64,000 nucleotides of DNA from an uncultured Lachnospiraceae bacterium (GTDB lineage Bacteria > Bacillota > Clostridia > Lachnospirales > Lachnospiraceae), in assembly GCA_947564735.1 (NCBI GenBank), contig CANOEC010000009.1, positions 50,328 through 114,327 of the forward strand. Reading direction: 5' to 3'. A program made the translations under genes and the position numbers. Of the stretch, positions 27,979-37,466 are shown piece by piece (positions within the stretch are counted from its first letter, which is position 1; the number at the start of each line of letters is the position of its first letter). Below the pieces are notes generated by a model. It did no database searches, had not been told where the DNA came from, and saw nothing but the letters and a program-made list of their open reading frames with translations.

Positions 27979-29252
27979 ACTCGTACCGTACCTTTCTCCC
28001 CTACCGCCGCAGCACGCCCGGCAACGCTCCCGCTGCTCCACGCCCACTGCAGATTATATCCCCCGCATTTTCCATCCACATCCAATAATTCTCCCGCAAA
28101 AAACAACCCCGGAACCAGACGCGATTCCATACTTCCCGATACTTCCGCACAGTCTATGCCTCCTGCACATACTTGTGCCTGCTCGTAAGAATTGGTTGCC
28201 TTAACCGTCACCGTAAAACGGTAAAACAAATTCTCCAATTTCCTGCGAAGCGGCGCCGGAACCTGTTCTGCCACCTCTGTCTCCCTGATTCCCGCCAGTT
28301 TCAGCAGCAACAGACCAATTTTCTTATTGACTACTCCGGTCACAAATTGTTCCATCGTCTGGTAAGCCTGCCTGTCCCATCTGTCCGCCCAGAACGACTC
28401 ATGCCTTTCGTCCTTCTCTTGGCTGCTTTTAAGACCGCCTGCTGATTCCGCATCAGGCAGCAGGGAAATCTCAACTGTCACATATTTTCCGTCGCCCAGC
28501 CCATATGCCGCATCCCTGCATAACTGAAACACCGGAATACCGGAAATACCGTAATCCGTCCATTGCAGTTCACCCCGCTCGTAACGTATAGGCTGTCCGT
28601 CTATCCGCAATGTAAGTCCGGCATCACACCGCACGCCTGCCACGCGCTTGAAATAATCTTCTTTGCAGCGCAGCGCGGCAAGCGCCGGCGCCGTCGGCAC
28701 GATCCGATGTCCCAGTTCCTGCGCCAGAAGATAGCCAGACCCGTCCGACCCGGTCTTAGGCGCCGCCCTGCCGCCGCAGGCAAGTATCACCGCATCATAT
28801 ACTTTCCTCTCATGTCCTGCCGTCTCCACAAGCAGTCCGGCATCACAGCGCACAATACCGCCAACCTGCCGGTTTGTATGTATGGTTATCTTTAAGCGGT
28901 CCATTTCATATCTTAGGACGTCCAGCACGGTGGACGCCTGCTCGCTCGCCGGATACAGATAACCGTTCCGATTCTTAATCCGCATACCAAGTCCTGCAAA
29001 GAACTCTTTCGTCTGACTTACGCCAAAAACCGAATATACAGTATCTATCAGTTCCTTTCCACTTCCGTAATAATCGTCGGCACTCATTCTCTCATTGGAA
29101 AAATTACACTTGCCGTTACCTGTAGACAGAATCTTTTTTCCCACTCTGTCATTTCTCTCATAGACCGTCACCCGTGCACCTGCCCGCGCTGCGTGCACTG
29201 CCGCCATCATTCCCGCCGCACCGCCGCCGACTACGGCTATTCTTCTGCCCAT
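27975..29252 (-). CDS. HI0933/BaiN-like NAD(P)/FAD-dependent oxidoreductase
   Basis: 425-residue flavoprotein. The N-terminal dinucleotide motif is VVGGGAAGMMAAVHAARAGARVTVYERNDRVGKKILSTGNGKCNFSN, and the C-terminal GLFFAGELLDVDGKCGGYNLQWAWSSG is the family signature. Members are annotated as aminoacetone oxidases or flavoproteins of uncertain substrate. GGGAGG precedes the ATG. It is coupled to the ABC ATPase by an ATGA overlap and lies 18 bases after the BofC-like gene. Confidence 0.9.
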   Translation of the reverse strand: MGRRIAVVGGGAAGMMAAVHAARAGARVTVYERNDRVGKKILSTGNGKCNFSNERMSADDYYGSGKELIDTVYSVFGVSQTKEFFAGLGMRIKNRNGYLYPASEQASTVLDVLRYEMDRLKITIHTNRQVGGIVRCDAGLLVETAGHERKVYDAVILACGGRAAPKTGSDGSGYLLAQELGHRIVPTAPALAALRCKEDYFKRVAGVRCDAGLTLRIDGQPIRYERGELQWTDYGISGIPVFQLCRDAAYGLGDGKYVTVEISLLPDAESAGGLKSSQEKDERHESFWADRWDRQAYQTMEQFVTGVVNKKIGLLLLKLAGIRETEVAEQVPAPLRRKLENLFYRFTVTVKATNSYEQAQVCAGGIDCAEVSGSMESRLVPGLFFAGELLDVDGKCGGYNLQWAWSSGSVAGRAAAVGEKGTVRV

Positions 29253-29270
29253 ACTGCCTCCCTGTAATCC

Positions 29271-29930
29271 TCAACTCGAATAGGACTCGAGAAAATGATA
29301 CAATTCTTCCTCTGTTTCCACATATTTTCCCTGCATGATTTCTGTCTGCAGCTTTTCATTCAAGCTTTCCAGCAAAATATCCGTGTTCATATACAGTGTC
29401 TGCTTGTCTTCCCGATACACCACAATGAAATGATCCGCCACCATCAGATAAAAGCCCTTATCCTCTTCCGGCTGCTTATAATATTTGCAGATGACTACCC
29501 TGTCCTTGGAAAATGCGGTCAGTTCTATTGTCTCAAAGCCCCGCTCCAACTCCGTCAGCGGAGGATTCCTGTCATAAGAATCCAGTTCTTCAAGCAGTCC
29601 TTCCCTATCCAGTCCAATGTATTTGACCGGTACGCTTTCCTGTGTCTCATGCACCGTACCGTTTATCAAATCCACCTCTTCGACAAGATACGTCGTGTCG
29701 GCATTTACCACGGGAATACTGCCCACCGCCGTTTCTATTACCTGCTCTTTCATCTCGCCGTCTATGGCGCTTTGCTGCTGTTTTTCCTGAATACGAGTCT
29801 CCTTCGTCTGGTATCTGTTTGGATAGAAAAACCGCTCCGCTTTGAGCGCTGTATAGCCCCCTGCTAAAAGCATAATCCCCGACAGAACAAGAAAAAGACT
29901 GATACGTCTTATAAGTTTCATCCTTTTCAT
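29271..29930 (-). CDS. BofC C-terminal-domain-like membrane-anchored protein
   Basis: 219 residues: one N-terminal membrane helix (10-29), a basic/Gln-rich linker, and an exported domain. The last 70 residues (GFYLMVADHFIVVYREDKQTLYMNTDILLESLNEKLQTEI, then YVETEEELYHFLESYSS) resemble the BofC C-terminal domain, which in Bacillus tunes the SpoIVB signal across the inner spore membrane. The similarity is by eye. The position in a cluster with yqfC, yqfD and a SpoVB-like gene fits a sporulation role. The first ATG (29930) is kept; ATG 29921 is an alternative. Confidence 0.65.
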   Translation of the reverse strand: MKRMKLIRRISLFLVLSGIMLLAGGYTALKAERFFYPNRYQTKETRIQEKQQQSAIDGEMKEQVIETAVGSIPVVNADTTYLVEEVDLINGTVHETQESVPVKYIGLDREGLLEELDSYDRNPPLTELERGFETIELTAFSKDRVVICKYYKQPEEDKGFYLMVADHFIVVYREDKQTLYMNTDILLESLNEKLQTEIMQGKYVETEEELYHFLESYSS

Positions 29931-30030
29931 AACCCTTCTTACCGGATTTCCTGTAATCAGTATCAGTCATTTTGAAAATTTTATGCAGACAATGCCGCTA
30001 ATTTTGTTCTACTTTGAAAAACATATGGTT

Positions 30031-31695
30031 CTATCTCAACACTCCGAGGTTTTTTCCAAGCATAATAAAGAAAAATCCAAGCGGCACTCTGGACAACTCC
30101 GCCTCTCCTATTACTTTAAAAATCATAAGAAACGTGATATAGAAGAACACCCCTGCAAGAATGCCTATAAGCATCGTCAGAGCACCGCCCACCGGCTCAA
30201 GCAGCAGTTTGCTGATAATCATCACGACTACGCCGGATACACCTGCCGCTGCCGCCGGAAATACGATTCCGCCAAACCAGTCCTGCCGATATTTTAAGTT
30301 CCTGCTGATAAAAAAGAAATTTAGTCCTCCATACAATGCTGCAAATACAAGCAGTGCATACAAAATGCCGTCTACACCCAGCAATGCCTTCTGTACAAAC
30401 AGATATGCAATAAGAACATGTACCAGCAAAGACACCGCCGTTGCTAAAAGCAGTTCCCTAATCATATGCATCCGGTACAGAAGCTGTCCAAAGAAGAAAC
30501 AAAAGCCGTACAGAACTACCACTGCCGCACCTTTTTGTATCCACCCGGCAACTGTATCCGCTTCTCCTTCATACAAACATGCAACTACCGCCTTCGCCAA
30601 TGCCGCCAGATAAATCGCAATCGGAAATGCCGTCATCGACAATCTGCGGACTGCCTTACCGATTCGATCGCGCATCAGACGATATTCTTCCCGCTCATAT
30701 GCATTGCTGATTTTACTTATCATCGCATAGACGCTGAGAATGACAAACACAGCACATATGCCTGCAAGAGGCGCGAACTTCCCGTAATAGGAACCCCATA
30801 AGGCGGTCCGCACTTCCCCCATTTCCTTCTTATTCATACAGTAATTAAACATACGCTGGTCAACCAGCATAAACAAGTTGGCGAGAATCGCAATGACAGC
30901 TAACGGCAGACTATTGGCAAGCGTCATCCACTGTAATGAATACTGCGTTTCCATTCGTTTGCTGTTGTCCAAGCCGAATTTACCGCGAAGCGTCCCCGAA
31001 TAGATCACATAAATCACCAGCAGATGAATCAATGTGATCAACTGTGATACCATGACGCCCAGCATGGCGCCAAATGCGCCATAAGCATAACTGTACGCCT
31101 CATTCTGCTTCAGCGCAGAGACTTTCAGACCGTAAGTAAAACACATGTTACCACATACTACCGCCCCGATAATCATGGAAATACTCTCTATATACTGGGA
31201 ATGCGCCGTCAGCATTCCCAGACCGAAGCCGCTGAAATATCCCCTGAATGTCCCGATAAACGCCGCCAAAATCACCACAGGAGCCGCCGCAAGCACCGCC
31301 ATACGGCTAAGCGTCTCCAACACCAGAATATCCGAGACAAATGAGGATGCCGCCACAAGCGCTGCCGCTGCTGCTATGCTGATGAATAAATCCATGACAA
31401 ACGCCGCACGGAAGGCTTTCCGTGCACTCTTATACTGCTCCCGTTTTACCCTGTATCTGATGATCGCCGCCATAGCACCCGTCATACTGTAGGACGTAAA
31501 CAAGGTAATTAAAAAAAAGATTTCAAACGCAGGCGCTAACAAACCAATCCCCGCATCGCCGATCACCTTCAGTAAGGGAATTCTCATCACCAGAAGAATG
31601 GCATATGATAAAATCCCCGCATACTGCACCAACGGATTCTTAATCGTTCTATTGAATAACCCACTCTGAGTTTTTTCTCTCTTTCGTAACTTCAT
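30031..31695 (-). CDS. SpoVB/MurJ-like polysaccharide flippase
   Basis: 554-residue polytopic protein of the MOP superfamily, with about fourteen hydrophobic segments. The N-terminal NPLVQYAGILSYAILLVMRIPLLKVIGDAGIGLLAPAFEIF and the central SLPLAVIAILANLFMLVDQRMFNYCM are typical of the polysaccharide-biosynthesis branch that includes SpoVB. It likely flips a lipid-linked envelope precursor, and the spore cortex is a guess from context. It starts 20 bases after the ybeY stop. Confidence 0.85.
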   Translation of the reverse strand: MKLRKREKTQSGLFNRTIKNPLVQYAGILSYAILLVMRIPLLKVIGDAGIGLLAPAFEIFFLITLFTSYSMTGAMAAIIRYRVKREQYKSARKAFRAAFVMDLFISIAAAAALVAASSFVSDILVLETLSRMAVLAAAPVVILAAFIGTFRGYFSGFGLGMLTAHSQYIESISMIIGAVVCGNMCFTYGLKVSALKQNEAYSYAYGAFGAMLGVMVSQLITLIHLLVIYVIYSGTLRGKFGLDNSKRMETQYSLQWMTLANSLPLAVIAILANLFMLVDQRMFNYCMNKKEMGEVRTALWGSYYGKFAPLAGICAVFVILSVYAMISKISNAYEREEYRLMRDRIGKAVRRLSMTAFPIAIYLAALAKAVVACLYEGEADTVAGWIQKGAAVVVLYGFCFFFGQLLYRMHMIRELLLATAVSLLVHVLIAYLFVQKALLGVDGILYALLVFAALYGGLNFFFISRNLKYRQDWFGGIVFPAAAAGVSGVVVMIISKLLLEPVGGALTMLIGILAGVFFYITFLMIFKVIGEAELSRVPLGFFFIMLGKNLGVLR

Positions 31696-31715
31696 ACCTG
31701 TACCAATCCTTTATC

Positions 31716-32219
31716 TCAAGGCTGCCGTAAAATCCCAAGCCCGGCAAGAATTTCCTCCTGCTTCCGCTCCATGACAGCCGCCTCTTCTACTTCCATATGA
31801 TCGTAACCGCACAGATGAAACATGCTATGTGCGGTCAGAAAGGCAAATTCACGTAACAGACTGTGTCCGTACTCCTGTGCCTGTGACAATACACGCTCTA
31901 CGGAAAGAATAATATCCCCTAATATCAGCTCTCCGCTGTCCGGGTCAAAACAATCCGCGCCCGCTGTCTCTGCCACGGCAAAATCACTCTCCTTCTCAAA
32001 CGGTATATTTGGAAAAGACAGCACATCCGTCTCCCGGTCTATCCCCCGGTACTCCCTATTGTACTCGCGAATCCCGGCATTATCCGTCAATAGAAGATTC
32101 ACCGTCGTCTCATAAGGGCAGCCTTCCATCTCCATCACCGCATCCATAATGCGTTCAAGTATCTTCTGAACCTCAAACGGAAACGCTGTTCCCGTTTCAT
32201 TCTCAACGTAAGAAGTCAT
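31716..32219 (-). CDS. ybeY: Endoribonuclease YbeY
   Basis: Zinc endoribonuclease for 16S rRNA 3'-end maturation and ribosome quality control, 167 residues. The zinc motif is HSMFHLCGYDH (H-x3-H-x5-H). DVLSFP is also conserved. The start is ATG 32219 with GAGGAG ten bases upstream, overlapping the HD gene's stop by 17 bases. It belongs to the conserved phoH-HD-ybeY cluster. Confidence 0.94.
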   Translation of the reverse strand: MTSYVENETGTAFPFEVQKILERIMDAVMEMEGCPYETTVNLLLTDNAGIREYNREYRGIDRETDVLSFPNIPFEKESDFAVAETAGADCFDPDSGELILGDIILSVERVLSQAQEYGHSLLREFAFLTAHSMFHLCGYDHMEVEEAAVMERKQEEILAGLGILRQP

Positions 32220-33402
32220 AATATAATTTCTCCTCAACGAATATCCTCTTCATCTCACAAAGCTGACCAAGCGAGATTTCACTGCCCCACAGCTCGTCCG
32301 TCTCAAGCTTCTTTTGAAAAATCGTCTCTACAATCTGCTCATAATCTAACTTCGATGTGGGGTCTTTCTCGAAAAGGTAGCCGATGGATGATACAATACA
32401 GTCGGCAAACAGTACAACGATAGTCTCTTTTGACACAATCTTCTCCGAATCATCCACATACTCCTTCAGAATCTTCTTGGTATTTGGCGGAAAATGGTAT
32501 TCATTGCAGATTGATGAAACATTCTCCCATGTATTCTCACCCTTAAGCCTGCCGATTCTGTGATAATAAGCGCACGCTTTCGCCGCTGCATCGTCAAACC
32601 CCAGACGCCTTGCTATCCGATCGCTTAAATATGCCGTATGTATCGCATGATAATATTCATCCTTCGACATATTTTTAAGCTGAACCAAAAGCGGAAATTC
32701 CGGGTCGTTTATGTCCATATACTTTTCTCTGTTTTTATGAATCACCGCAGAACTAAACATCTTAAGACTGACTAGCAGTAAAATACAGCATACCATCAGG
32801 TTGACCAACGGAATCAGAAACTGTCCCAATGACAATTGTTCCTGTGAAAACAAAATGACATTAGCCGTCAGACAAACTGTCAGAATCGATAAGGCGATGA
32901 ACAAAGGCAGCCCCACATGGAACTCATCATCAATCAAGCTGAACACGAGCACGCCCACCACTCCGCTGATAAAATACAACCAGAAAATATCAAAGGCACT
33001 GCCGGAAAAATTCACAGCCATCAGCAGACAGGCGCTCCCTGCTGCGATACCGGTCACTCCGTTGCTAAACACACCAAGAAGAACAAAGATTACCAGAAAG
33101 GGCCATCCCTTAACCGGCAGATACGGCAGAAACACCGAAGCAGTCAGACTGAACAGATACATAAATGTAAATCTGCCATACCTTCCTTCATTTCGGTAAA
33201 TAAAAAAACCATTCAATTCACTCATGGTAAATGCAAATATCACGACGCCTGTTCCGGTTAAAACCATGACCGTATTGCGCATTGCTTCCGCCGTATGATT
33301 TCCGTACAAAAGACTTCCCGCCAGTGCGATGACGCCCGACATGATGAACATGATTCCAAATACCAGTATTCTTTTCCAAAGAGGTGCTTTACTTTTTTCC
33401 AC
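32203..33402 (-). CDS. PgpH/YqfF-like membrane HD-domain protein, degenerate
   Basis: 399 residues. Residues 1-220 hold about seven membrane helices; residues about 232-390 are an HD-type domain. The position between phoH and ybeY is that of PgpH (YqfF), the c-di-AMP phosphodiesterase. Two things differ. The large extracellular sensor domain that brings PgpH to about 700 residues is missing. The HD motif YYHDIGK is replaced by YYHRIGR (His281-Arg282), and the HHGT motif that should follow is also missing, although the first His (252) and a late Asp (LFADCI) remain. It may bind but not hydrolyse the nucleotide. The start is GTG 33402, overlapping phoH. Confidence 0.82.
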   Translation of the reverse strand: MEKSKAPLWKRILVFGIMFIMSGVIALAGSLLYGNHTAEAMRNTVMVLTGTGVVIFAFTMSELNGFFIYRNEGRYGRFTFMYLFSLTASVFLPYLPVKGWPFLVIFVLLGVFSNGVTGIAAGSACLLMAVNFSGSAFDIFWLYFISGVVGVLVFSLIDDEFHVGLPLFIALSILTVCLTANVILFSQEQLSLGQFLIPLVNLMVCCILLLVSLKMFSSAVIHKNREKYMDINDPEFPLLVQLKNMSKDEYYHAIHTAYLSDRIARRLGFDDAAAKACAYYHRIGRLKGENTWENVSSICNEYHFPPNTKKILKEYVDDSEKIVSKETIVVLFADCIVSSIGYLFEKDPTSKLDYEQIVETIFQKKLETDELWGSEISLGQLCEMKRIFVEEKLYYDFLR

Positions 33403-34408
33403 GATTATAATTCCTATTTCTCTGTTTTATTTCGATGTGCTTTTTTTCTTTTGCTTCATAATCATCATAGGCTCTGACAATCTTCTGTACGAGAGGGTGT
33501 CGGACCACATCCTTACTCGACAGCATACAAAAAGAAATTCCTTCAATCTTCGACAATACTTTCGCCGCAATGTCAAGCCCCGATTTCATATCCGGCGCCA
33601 AATCCTTCTGCGAGGCATCACCCGTCACCACTACCTTGGAACCAAATCCGATACGGGTCAGAAACATCTTCATCTGCGCCGGTGTGGTATTCTGCGCCTC
33701 ATCCAGAATAATATAAGCGTTATCCAGTGTCCGCCCTCTCATGTAGGCAAGCGGCGCAACTTCAATCAAGCCCTTCTCCATATTCTTCGTGAAACTCTCC
33801 GCCCCCATAATCTGATATAAGGCGTCATAGAGCGGTCTTAAATACGGATCCACCTTACTTTGCAAATCGCCGGGCAGAAATCCCAGCTTCTCGCCAGCCT
33901 CAATCGCTGGTCTTGTCAATATGATCCGACCAACTTCGTTGTTCTTAAATGCCGTGATTGCCATCGCCATCGCCAGATAAGTCTTGCCGGTTCCAGCGGG
34001 TCCGATTCCGAATACAATCATATTGTCCCTGATTGCATCTACATATTTTTTCTGTCCGAGCGTCTTAGGTTTAATCGGCTTACCGCTTATCGTGTGGCAG
34101 ATACAGTCGCCGTCTATCTCTAAAAGCACACTGTCCTGCCCTTGATTTTCATGCTCCAGCTCTATCGCATAATTCACATTCTGTTCTTCCAACGTATTGC
34201 CTCTCTCTGATAGCGTCAGCAATTCCTTTACGATATGGGAAGCCTTTGTAACATTTTCCTTCTCACCGCTTATCCGCACGGCGCCGTCCCGGTCCACGAT
34301 CATCACCTGCAGATCGTCCTCTATTTTTCTGATATAAGAATCACATCTGCCGAACAAATTCTGCATATGTTCCACCGGCACATCCATACTGACTGTAAAT
34401 TCTCCCAT
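33389..34408 (-). CDS. phoH: PhoH-like ATPase (PhoH family)
   Basis: 339-residue cytosolic ATPase. An N-terminal KH-like segment (residues about 25-80, VMIVDRDGAVRISGEKENVTKA) precedes the ATPase: Walker A GPAGTGKTYLAMAMA and Walker B AYIILDEAQN. QMKMFLTRIGFGSKVVVTGD is also typical. The family is linked to RNA metabolism, and the neighbour YbeY supports this. It overlaps the HD gene by 14 bases. Confidence 0.94.
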   Translation of the reverse strand: MGEFTVSMDVPVEHMQNLFGRCDSYIRKIEDDLQVMIVDRDGAVRISGEKENVTKASHIVKELLTLSERGNTLEEQNVNYAIELEHENQGQDSVLLEIDGDCICHTISGKPIKPKTLGQKKYVDAIRDNMIVFGIGPAGTGKTYLAMAMAITAFKNNEVGRIILTRPAIEAGEKLGFLPGDLQSKVDPYLRPLYDALYQIMGAESFTKNMEKGLIEVAPLAYMRGRTLDNAYIILDEAQNTTPAQMKMFLTRIGFGSKVVVTGDASQKDLAPDMKSGLDIAAKVLSKIEGISFCMLSSKDVVRHPLVQKIVRAYDDYEAKEKKHIEIKQRNRNYNRGKK

Positions 34409-34441
34409 GTATTTATATACTGCCTCTCTATCCGTTATTAT

Positions 34442-35740
34442 TTATTCGTTGACATCTGTATTCTGATGTTCTGTCTGTTCCACACCTTCCGTTGTTTCCT
34501 GTGGCGCTTCCGGTATCGGATCGGTCGCCGTCGGCACAAGTTCCACCGCCGACTCTTCAAGCTGCATCCGGGCATTTAACACCCAGTTCCTTTCGTTCTT
34601 TTTTATTGTAACATTTTTTTTCGTAATTTGTACCCCTTTTTCCTCTAAACTTGAGATTATTTTATTCCACTCCTCCTGCATAATCTCTTCCATCTCATCC
34701 TCGGTATACTTCTGCCGTATCATTTCATACTCACAAACGGTTTTTCCGCCATAATAAACCGGCAGATAGAGACGATCTAACAGTTTCACCTGCTTTTTTT
34801 CACCGCTCACATCATATTCCTCGTACGGGATTCCTCCGAGTCTTAAATCCCACTCCTTATCTTTGATTCCAACCATCGCCACCTTCTTCTGCCGCCCGGT
34901 ATACATCTTCTCCTCATATAAAATATCCTTTTTCACGGTAACTGATTCCGTATACTGCAAAGTAATATCCGCATCAGATATCACATATTGATATTTTCTG
35001 ATAGTAGTGTCTTCATTATAGACCGGAACGGCGCCGCTAACCAGCACGTCTCCCCTTTCTACCGTATCCCCGACAGCAACCTGCGGTACGCCGCTGCGGG
35101 TAATGATATAAGACACGGTTCCGGATTTGGTCGCAATCAGATCCATGCCCTTCGTCTGCTCAATACTATCCGCATTTTTTTGTTGACTCATCTGGTCATA
35201 GTCCGGCATTTCATTTTCCTTAATAAAAATGAGCAGTGTGGTGCCCTTTACCTGCACGGAAGTCCACGTGATTACATCGTAATCTTCTCGCAGTGCCTTC
35301 TCCACTTCCTCAATTTGCAGTCGGCTCTTTTTCATGGCGACATGGACGCCTTTTTCTTCCAGATAATCCAACAGAATATCTTCCGTCAGGACATAGTTGC
35401 CCTCGATTCTGATATCCCATATAAATCCGGCCGTCACTATCCAAAAAATCATGCAGCAGATAAATCCGGCGACAAAAATCTTACGCCGTCCCATTTTTGA
35501 CGCAAAAAAAGGCAGTCCATATCTTTTTAAGACGGATGCCTTCGTTCCGGTCTTTTTTAACAGGGGTTTTAATGCAAAAAAACCCTGCACGCTGATGTTC
35601 ATCGTATCATAATCGCCGTGATTGACGATATCCCACACAAGGATATCGTGATTTGCGCACAAATTAAGCAGTCTCTCCGTAGAATATCCCCATACCTTAA
35701 TCGTCACATATCCTCTGATATATTGTATCCAATGAAGCAT
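34442..35740 (-). CDS. yqfD: Sporulation protein YqfD
   Basis: 432-residue membrane protein of the YqfD family, required for sporulation in Bacillus. The N-terminal part (LHWIQYIRGYVTIKVWGYSTERLLNLC) is cytosolic. One membrane helix (FVAGFICCMIFWIVTAGFIW) lies near residue 100, and the exported remainder contains IEGNYVLTEDILLDYL. The last 35 residues are acidic and variable. ATG 35740 is chosen because GAGAGG lies six bases upstream. It is coupled to yqfC, whose stop is 15 bases earlier. Confidence 0.92.
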   Translation of the reverse strand: MLHWIQYIRGYVTIKVWGYSTERLLNLCANHDILVWDIVNHGDYDTMNISVQGFFALKPLLKKTGTKASVLKRYGLPFFASKMGRRKIFVAGFICCMIFWIVTAGFIWDIRIEGNYVLTEDILLDYLEEKGVHVAMKKSRLQIEEVEKALREDYDVITWTSVQVKGTTLLIFIKENEMPDYDQMSQQKNADSIEQTKGMDLIATKSGTVSYIITRSGVPQVAVGDTVERGDVLVSGAVPVYNEDTTIRKYQYVISDADITLQYTESVTVKKDILYEEKMYTGRQKKVAMVGIKDKEWDLRLGGIPYEEYDVSGEKKQVKLLDRLYLPVYYGGKTVCEYEMIRQKYTEDEMEEIMQEEWNKIISSLEEKGVQITKKNVTIKKNERNWVLNARMQLEESAVELVPTATDPIPEAPQETTEGVEQTEHQNTDVNE

Positions 35741-35754
35741 CCTTTCCCTCTCCG

Positions 35755-36054
35755 TCAAATATATCGGACAGTATCAATACTGCCGCTTATTTTCATGTCT
35801 TCATTGGTATAATAATCAATGGACAGTCTCTTGCCCTCAAAGCATATTTTACAGTTCTTGCCCTGCAGCACGATAGACTCCGTGGTATATTCTATTATCC
35901 CTTTATAATTTTCTATAAAGGCTTCCCTGTTTCCGGTAATTGTGACAATCGCCGCCCCCAGCATCGTATCCTTCGGAAGCTTTAACGACTCCACAATCAA
36001 TTCCTTAGAATTTGACAAAGCCGATATCGGCAGTTTTTTATTCTTTCTTCTCAT
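35755..36054 (-). CDS. yqfC: Sporulation protein YqfC
   Basis: 99-residue protein of the YqfC/YabP family, typically sigma-E dependent and partnered with YqfD. GAAIVTITGNREAFIENYKGIIEYTTESIVLQGKNCKICFEGKRLSIDYYTNEDMKISG is the characteristic beta-rich core. The ribosome site before the ATG is poor. It lies 88 bases after the pdp stop, so an internal sporulation promoter is possible, but none was identified. Confidence 0.92.
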   Translation of the reverse strand: MRRKNKKLPISALSNSKELIVESLKLPKDTMLGAAIVTITGNREAFIENYKGIIEYTTESIVLQGKNCKICFEGKRLSIDYYTNEDMKISGSIDTVRYI

Positions 36055-36142
36055 AGTTCACTATATGTCTTCTATAAGAAATTCATGACTGATTCCCTGC
36101 TTTGCCATACATCGTTTTATCGTTTTTACAGTTTACTTCCGC

Positions 36143-37450
36143 CTACGCCTGCACGACACCTTTGATCAACTGCGCCGGTAAAACCGGCTGCGCTTTAAAA
36201 TGATATGCCTTCAAAAACCGTTCCTTCACCTCCGCCAGTTTCTTACTGTCGTTCGCATAAACCGTTGCCAATGATTCCCCGGCAGCAACATAATCACCAA
36301 CTTTCTTATGCAAAAGAAGTCCCACCGACAAATCAATGACACTGTCCTTCGTTTCCCTGCCGCCGCCGAGCATCAAAGAACAGATACCGATTTCATCACA
36401 GTCAATCTTTGCCACATAACCATCCTGTATGGAGGTAATTTCTTCGGCAACGGATGCCTTCGGCAAAAGCGTCGTATCATAAACCGCCTTGGCGTCACCG
36501 CCCTGCGCCTGCACAAATCTGGCAAGCTTCTTTAACGCACTGCCATCCTCGATCACACGCTGCAGCTTCTTTGCCGCATCTTCCTCGTCGGCTGCCGCAC
36601 CGCCTGCAAGCAGCATATATGTTCCCAGCGTCATGCACAGCTTGGTAAAATCCTCCGGTCCTTCTCCGCGGAGGGTTGCGATTGCTTCCTCCACCTCCAG
36701 CGCATTTCCCACCGCACATCCAAGAGGCTGATCCATATCGGATATCACGGCAATCGTCTTTCTGCCTGCCATGTTACCGAGTGTAACCATCTCCCGTGCC
36801 AGTGCAAAGGAATCCTCCTCTTCTTTCATGAAAGCGCCGCTCCCGGTCTTAACGTCCAGCACGATCGCATCGGCGCCGGAAGCAAGCTTCTTGCTCATAA
36901 TGGAACTTGCAATGAGCGACATATTGTCCACCGTCGCCGTCACATCCCGAAGCGCATACAATTTCTTATCCGCCGGAGCGATATCCGCCGTCTGTCCCAT
37001 GATCGACACACCAATTTCATTGACCTGCCTGACAAAATGCTCTGCCGTAATCCCTGTTGTAAATCCGGCAAAACTTTCCAATTTATCGATTGTCCCACCG
37101 GTATGTCCAAGTCCCCTGCCGCTCATCTTCGCAATTTTCACGCCACATGCGGCAACCATCGGCGTCAGCGCAATGGATGTCTTATCCCCTACACCTCCGG
37201 TAGAGTGTTTATCGACCTTTGTGCCTGCAATCGCACTCAAATCCATCCTATCGCCGCTATGTGCCATCGCCATTGTAAGCGCCACAGTCTCCTGTGCATT
37301 CATGCCCCTAAAATAAATCGCCATCATCATGGCGGACATCTGATAGTCGGGAATACGACCAGCTGCGTATTCCGCAATCATATACTCTATTTCTTCTTTG
37401 CTTAAGATTCCGCCGTTTCTCTTTTTCATGATAAGGTCATACATTCTCAT
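36143..37450 (-). CDS. pdp: Pyrimidine-nucleoside phosphorylase
   Basis: Phosphorolysis of uridine, thymidine and deoxyuridine to base and (deoxy)ribose-1-phosphate. It has 435 residues, normal length. DKHSTGGVGDKTSIALTPMVAACGVKIAKMSGRGLGHTGGTIDKLES is the diagnostic phosphate and substrate loop, and the C-terminal domain has GVGLLLHKKVGDYV-type residues. AGGAGG lies seven bases before the ATG. It lies between rlmH and yqfC and may share their transcript. Confidence 0.94.
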   Translation of the reverse strand: MRMYDLIMKKRNGGILSKEEIEYMIAEYAAGRIPDYQMSAMMMAIYFRGMNAQETVALTMAMAHSGDRMDLSAIAGTKVDKHSTGGVGDKTSIALTPMVAACGVKIAKMSGRGLGHTGGTIDKLESFAGFTTGITAEHFVRQVNEIGVSIMGQTADIAPADKKLYALRDVTATVDNMSLIASSIMSKKLASGADAIVLDVKTGSGAFMKEEEDSFALAREMVTLGNMAGRKTIAVISDMDQPLGCAVGNALEVEEAIATLRGEGPEDFTKLCMTLGTYMLLAGGAAADEEDAAKKLQRVIEDGSALKKLARFVQAQGGDAKAVYDTTLLPKASVAEEITSIQDGYVAKIDCDEIGICSLMLGGGRETKDSVIDLSVGLLLHKKVGDYVAAGESLATVYANDSKKLAEVKERFLKAYHFKAQPVLPAQLIKGVVQA

Positions 37451-37466
37451 ATCCTGTCCTCCTATT

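Noticed and set aside
36074-36090. Remnant of the dispersed repeat upstream of yqfC
   Set aside because: CTATAAGAAATTC resembles the repeat end, but the match is too short and no hairpin follows.
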